This document shows, one piece after another, positions 37,711 to 40,695 of a stretch of 40,695 nt of DNA. Within the stretch, counting starts at the first letter, position 1, and each line of letters starts with the position of its first letter. The DNA is taken from positions 1 to 40,695 of the forward strand of contig JACPCD010000035.1 of the NCBI GenBank assembly GCA_016179955.1, written 5' to 3'. This DNA is from Candidatus Woesearchaeota archaeon. GTDB lineage: Archaea; Nanobdellota; Nanobdellia; Woesearchaeales; GW2011-AR9. A model generated the notes under the pieces. It searched no databases. It was not told the DNA's origin and worked only from the letters and a program-made list of their open reading frames with translations. Made by a program: the position numbers and the translations under genes.

Positions 37711-38568
37711 ATGAAATTTGATAAAAATCTTGCCGCCATTCATGCGTATCTCTGTGGTGATGGATATGTCATCAAAAATCCATAGACTCAGCAGCATAAA
37801 TATTACTATATTGGACTAAGAAACACGAATGAAGTCTTACTTAAAGATTTTCAACAAAAATTCAAAGCAGTCTTTAATGTTGAACCTCGTATTGTAGAAG
37901 GTCGTAGCGTAATCCAAAATAAAGCAATTTATCAATTCTTAACTACAGATTTTTCTTACTATTCTTACGAATGGTCTTTTCCTCAACTATCAACAGAGAA
38001 CACCAAAGCCTGGCTTCGTGCCTTTTTTGACTGTGAAGGCTGGGTTGAGAATCAACCGGCAAAAAGCAGATTAATTAGTTTGGAATGTTGTAATGAACAA
38101 GGAATTCTTCAAGTTAAAGACGCTCTTGATACATTAGGGATTAGCTCTCAACTTGCCAAGAAAAAAGGCAGAACTATTTGGCGTTTAACTATTTGCGGAA
38201 AAGAAAATATGAGACAGTTTCAATCGAGCATTGATTTTCTCCACCCAGAAAAAAAGCAAAAATTGAAAGAGGCAATAGCTTCTTATGCTAACTATGAATG
38301 GAAAATTCCGACCGCAAAAGAAGAGTTGTTAGCTTTTTTAATGCAAAAAGGGAAAATTTGCAAGATGAGAAATGAATTAAGAGTATTATCCATACTAGAA
38401 CAAAATCTCAAAAATCTGCAGAAAGCTTTAAAAGAACACGGCATCCCTTCCGCTTTGTTGGGGCCATGGAAATCAAGCACCTGTTCCCAATATTATTGCC
38501 TGAAACTAAAAGTAGAGACTATCTATGGAAGAAGCATCAACTCGCCAGCCAAGTGGTCCTCCGTCTGA
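37711..38568 (+). pseudogene. LAGLIDADG homing endonuclease with one in-frame TAG
   Basis: Dodecapeptide motifs LAAIHAYLCGDGYV and KAWLRAFFDCEGWV in one frame from ATG 37711; TAG at 37783-37785. ORF track shows only 38080..38568. Confidence 0.75.
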
Positions 38569-40042
38569 ACTAAAGCACGTGAGTAAGGTGGTTTGGGAAT
38601 TGCCCCTTACCTATAAAAAAGGAATGCTGGTGCCAGCGAGGATCATTGCGAATAAAGAACTTATTGAATCCATGGATGCGGGTGTCTTTAATCAGGTTTC
38701 GAATGTAGCATGTCTTCCGGGAATCCAAAAATATGCATATTGCATGCCCGATGGTCATTTCGTTGGTGAGTAATCACAACGAGACCAGTGGGGCTATGGG
38801 TTCCCAATCGGCGGCGTCGCTGCATTTGATCCTGAACAAGGCGGAGTGATCAGTCCGGGCGGCATTGGATTTGACATTAATTGCGGCATGCGCCTTATCG
38901 TCACCAACCTTACCGCTAAAGACGTCAAGCCCCACATCCATAAACTAGTCGATGCGCTCTATAAAGCCGTTCCCGCCGGTGTGGGCTGCAAAGGGTTCGT
39001 GCGCATTTCCAAAGATGAGTTCAAGAACGTCATGAAAGACGGCGCGCAGTGGTGCCTGAAGAACGGCTATGCGACAGAGGATGACATTAAGCATATCGAA
39101 GATGAGGGCAAAATAGCCCAGGCTAACCCCGCTAAAGTTTCTGAGAAAGCAATTCAACGTGGACTTGATCAACTCGGAACGTTAGGCAGCGGAAATCATT
39201 ATTTAGAAATCCAGGAAGTCCGGGAAGGAAACATTTTCAATAAAGAAGCTGCCAAAGCATTTGGAATCACTGGCCCCGGACAGATTGTCATCATGGTTCA
39301 TTGCGGCAGCCGGGGTATGGGCCATCAGGTGGGAACGGATTATTTGCGTTTATTTCTGGAGGTCATGCCGAAATACGGCATTGAAATCATTGACCGTGAG
39401 CTGGCTTGTGCGCCGTTCAACAGTCCGGAAGGACAGGATTATTATCAAGCCATGGCCTGCGCAGCTAACATGGCCTTTGCCAACCGGCAAGTCATTACCA
39501 GTCAGATCCGGAAAGTGTTCAGCCAGGTGTTTGGAAAATCAGCAGACGATTTAGGGATGAAATTAGTCTATGATGTGGCTCATAATATCGCCAAGCTTGA
39601 GAAATATATTATTGACGGCAAAGAGAAAGAACTGTTGATTCACCGGAAGGGATCGACCAGAGCATTTGGTCCAAAGCACGCGAAATTTCTGCCCAAAGAT
39701 TATGCCCACGTCGGCCAGCCGGTCATCTTAGGTGGCTCGATGGAAACGGGCTCTTATTTATTAGTAGGCACGGACAGCGCCGATGAAACGTTCTCGAGCA
39801 CGGCGCATGGGGCAGGACGAACCATGTCCCGGGCGCAGGCCAAGCGGGAAGTTCGCGGAGATCAACTGCAGAAAGAGATGGAAAAGAAAGGGATTTACGT
39901 GCATGGCGTTACTATGGCTGGATTAGCGGAAGAAGCCGGAAAAGCGTACAAAGATATTGAAGTGGTGGTTGATTCTCTGGAAGCGGCGGGGATTACTCAT
40001 CGGGTGGCTGCGCTCAAGCCCATTGGGAATGTGAAAGGGTAA
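38525..40042 (+). CDS. rtcB: RNA-splicing ligase RtcB, interrupted by a 30-nt BHB intron (join 38525..38758,38789..40042)
   Basis: Exon 1 ...LPGIQKYAYCMPDGH + exon 2 WGYGFPIGGVAAFDPEQGGVISPGGIGFDINCGMRL..., same frame after removing 38759-38788; spliced product 495 aa. Confidence 0.93.
38759..38788 (+). other. Putative BHB intron in rtcB mRNA
   Basis: H GGTC 38753-38756 / GACC 38783-38786; bulges AT^T (38757-38759) and AG^T (38787-38789); inner helix TCGTTG 38760-38765 / CAACGA 38777-38782; loop GTGAGTAATCA includes in-frame TAA 38771-38773. Confidence 0.88.
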
Positions 40043-40090
40043 AGTTTATATTTGTTCTGATATCTCTTCACTTTATAAGAAGAGGGTGAT

Positions 40091-40695
40091 ATGGTAAAAA
40101 TAATATTGTTAGGCCTGCTGGTTTTAACTGTTCTGATACTAATGGGCTGTAATACTTTTAGAACGGAAGATACTGCGGTGAATCAAACTGTTCTTAACGA
40201 AAGTATTGGCGTTACCAACGAGAGTGTGCTGAATAATACTATCATTAATTCTGCCGGTGCCTGCACTCCCCAATGGCGCTGCATCAGTTCTCAACTGAAA
40301 GCGTACCAGCTGGCCAATTGCAGTTTTACTTCCAAGCTGAAATGTCCGTTAGGTTGTTTTAATGATTCCTGCAGGGTTGCCGAGACGTGCACTCCCGGCT
40401 TTGGCTGCGTCAATGATCATATCAAAGGATATCAGATGGAAAGCTGCCAATGGGCTTCTCAGACGAATTGTGACTGGAAATGCGAGAACGGTGAATGTGT
40501 TCCCAAACCAGAAAATTATACTGAACCGGAATCAGCTGCAACTTCGACCGAGCCTGCTGCGTCTGCCTCCCCCCCAAGATATTCCCTGGCAGCCGGTAGT
40601 ATTGATAACATTACAGTCGGGGGCATTGGGCATTCCATTAGCATTTATGCTATTGAGCCTGCCCGGGTGCGTATAGTGGTTGATGATTTGCGCAG
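40091..40695 (+). CDS. Putative secreted Cys-rich lipoprotein (3' end outside window)
   Basis: MVKIILLGLLVLTVLILMGCNTFR (lipobox) then CTPQWRCISSQLKAYQLANCSF / CTPGFGCVNDHIKGYQMESCQW repeats; open to window end, absent from ORF track. Confidence 0.65.
   Translation, partial: MVKIILLGLLVLTVLILMGCNTFRTEDTAVNQTVLNESIGVTNESVLNNTIINSAGACTPQWRCISSQLKAYQLANCSFTSKLKCPLGCFNDSCRVAETCTPGFGCVNDHIKGYQMESCQWASQTNCDWKCENGECVPKPENYTEPESAATSTEPAASASPPRYSLAAGSIDNITVGGIGHSISIYAIEPARVRIVVDDLR

Noticed and set aside
38525-38845. rtcB simply broken by a frameshift or nonsense mutation
   Set aside because: The interruption is an exact 30-nt insertion with both edges at predicted BHB cut sites, and the downstream frame is unchanged.
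37711-40042. Intein in RtcB explaining the LAGLIDADG sequence
   Set aside because: The endonuclease ORF lies upstream of, and in a different frame from, rtcB and is not flanked by extein sequence. The only insert inside rtcB is 30 nt and contains a stop codon.
1-40695. CRISPR array or cas genes
   Set aside because: No regularly spaced direct repeats and no Cas-like proteins found.

Overview
Archaeal chromosome fragment, most likely DPANN/Woesearchaeota-like (lineage is inference). Support: ribosomal protein L15e, NreA, DUF655, TrmB and Lrp regulators, AbrB/PhoU, H+-PPase, RtcB. The most striking content is a set of bulge-helix-bulge (BHB) introns. (1) rtcB, the gene for the tRNA-splicing ligase, is split in its conserved CMPDGH/WGYGFPIGG motif by a 30-nt insert with an in-frame TAA. 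The insert folds into a textbook BHB (GGUC/GACC central helix with AUU and AGU 3-nt bulges), so it looks like an archaeal mRNA intron in the gene whose product seals such introns. (2) tRNA-Leu(UAA) appears to carry three introns: D-arm junction, 37/38 and T-loop 58/59. (3) tRNA-Thr(GGU) appears to carry two: a 13-nt intron at 37/38 and a 40-nt T-loop intron at 59/60. A NUDIX ORF lies between the two tRNAs; its last ~30 codons overlap tRNA-Thr and its stop codon lies inside the T-loop intron. A LAGLIDADG homing-endonuclease gene with one internal TAG overlaps the 5' end of rtcB. Other points: a candidate structured RNA next to a DUF3800 gene, a four-hairpin array, and several disrupted genes (NreA, TrmB at an A8 tract, a PLD-like gene with an exact 22-bp tandem duplication, a NurA-like gene with an apparent internal deletion). 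All calls come from reading the sequence; no database search or folding program was run.
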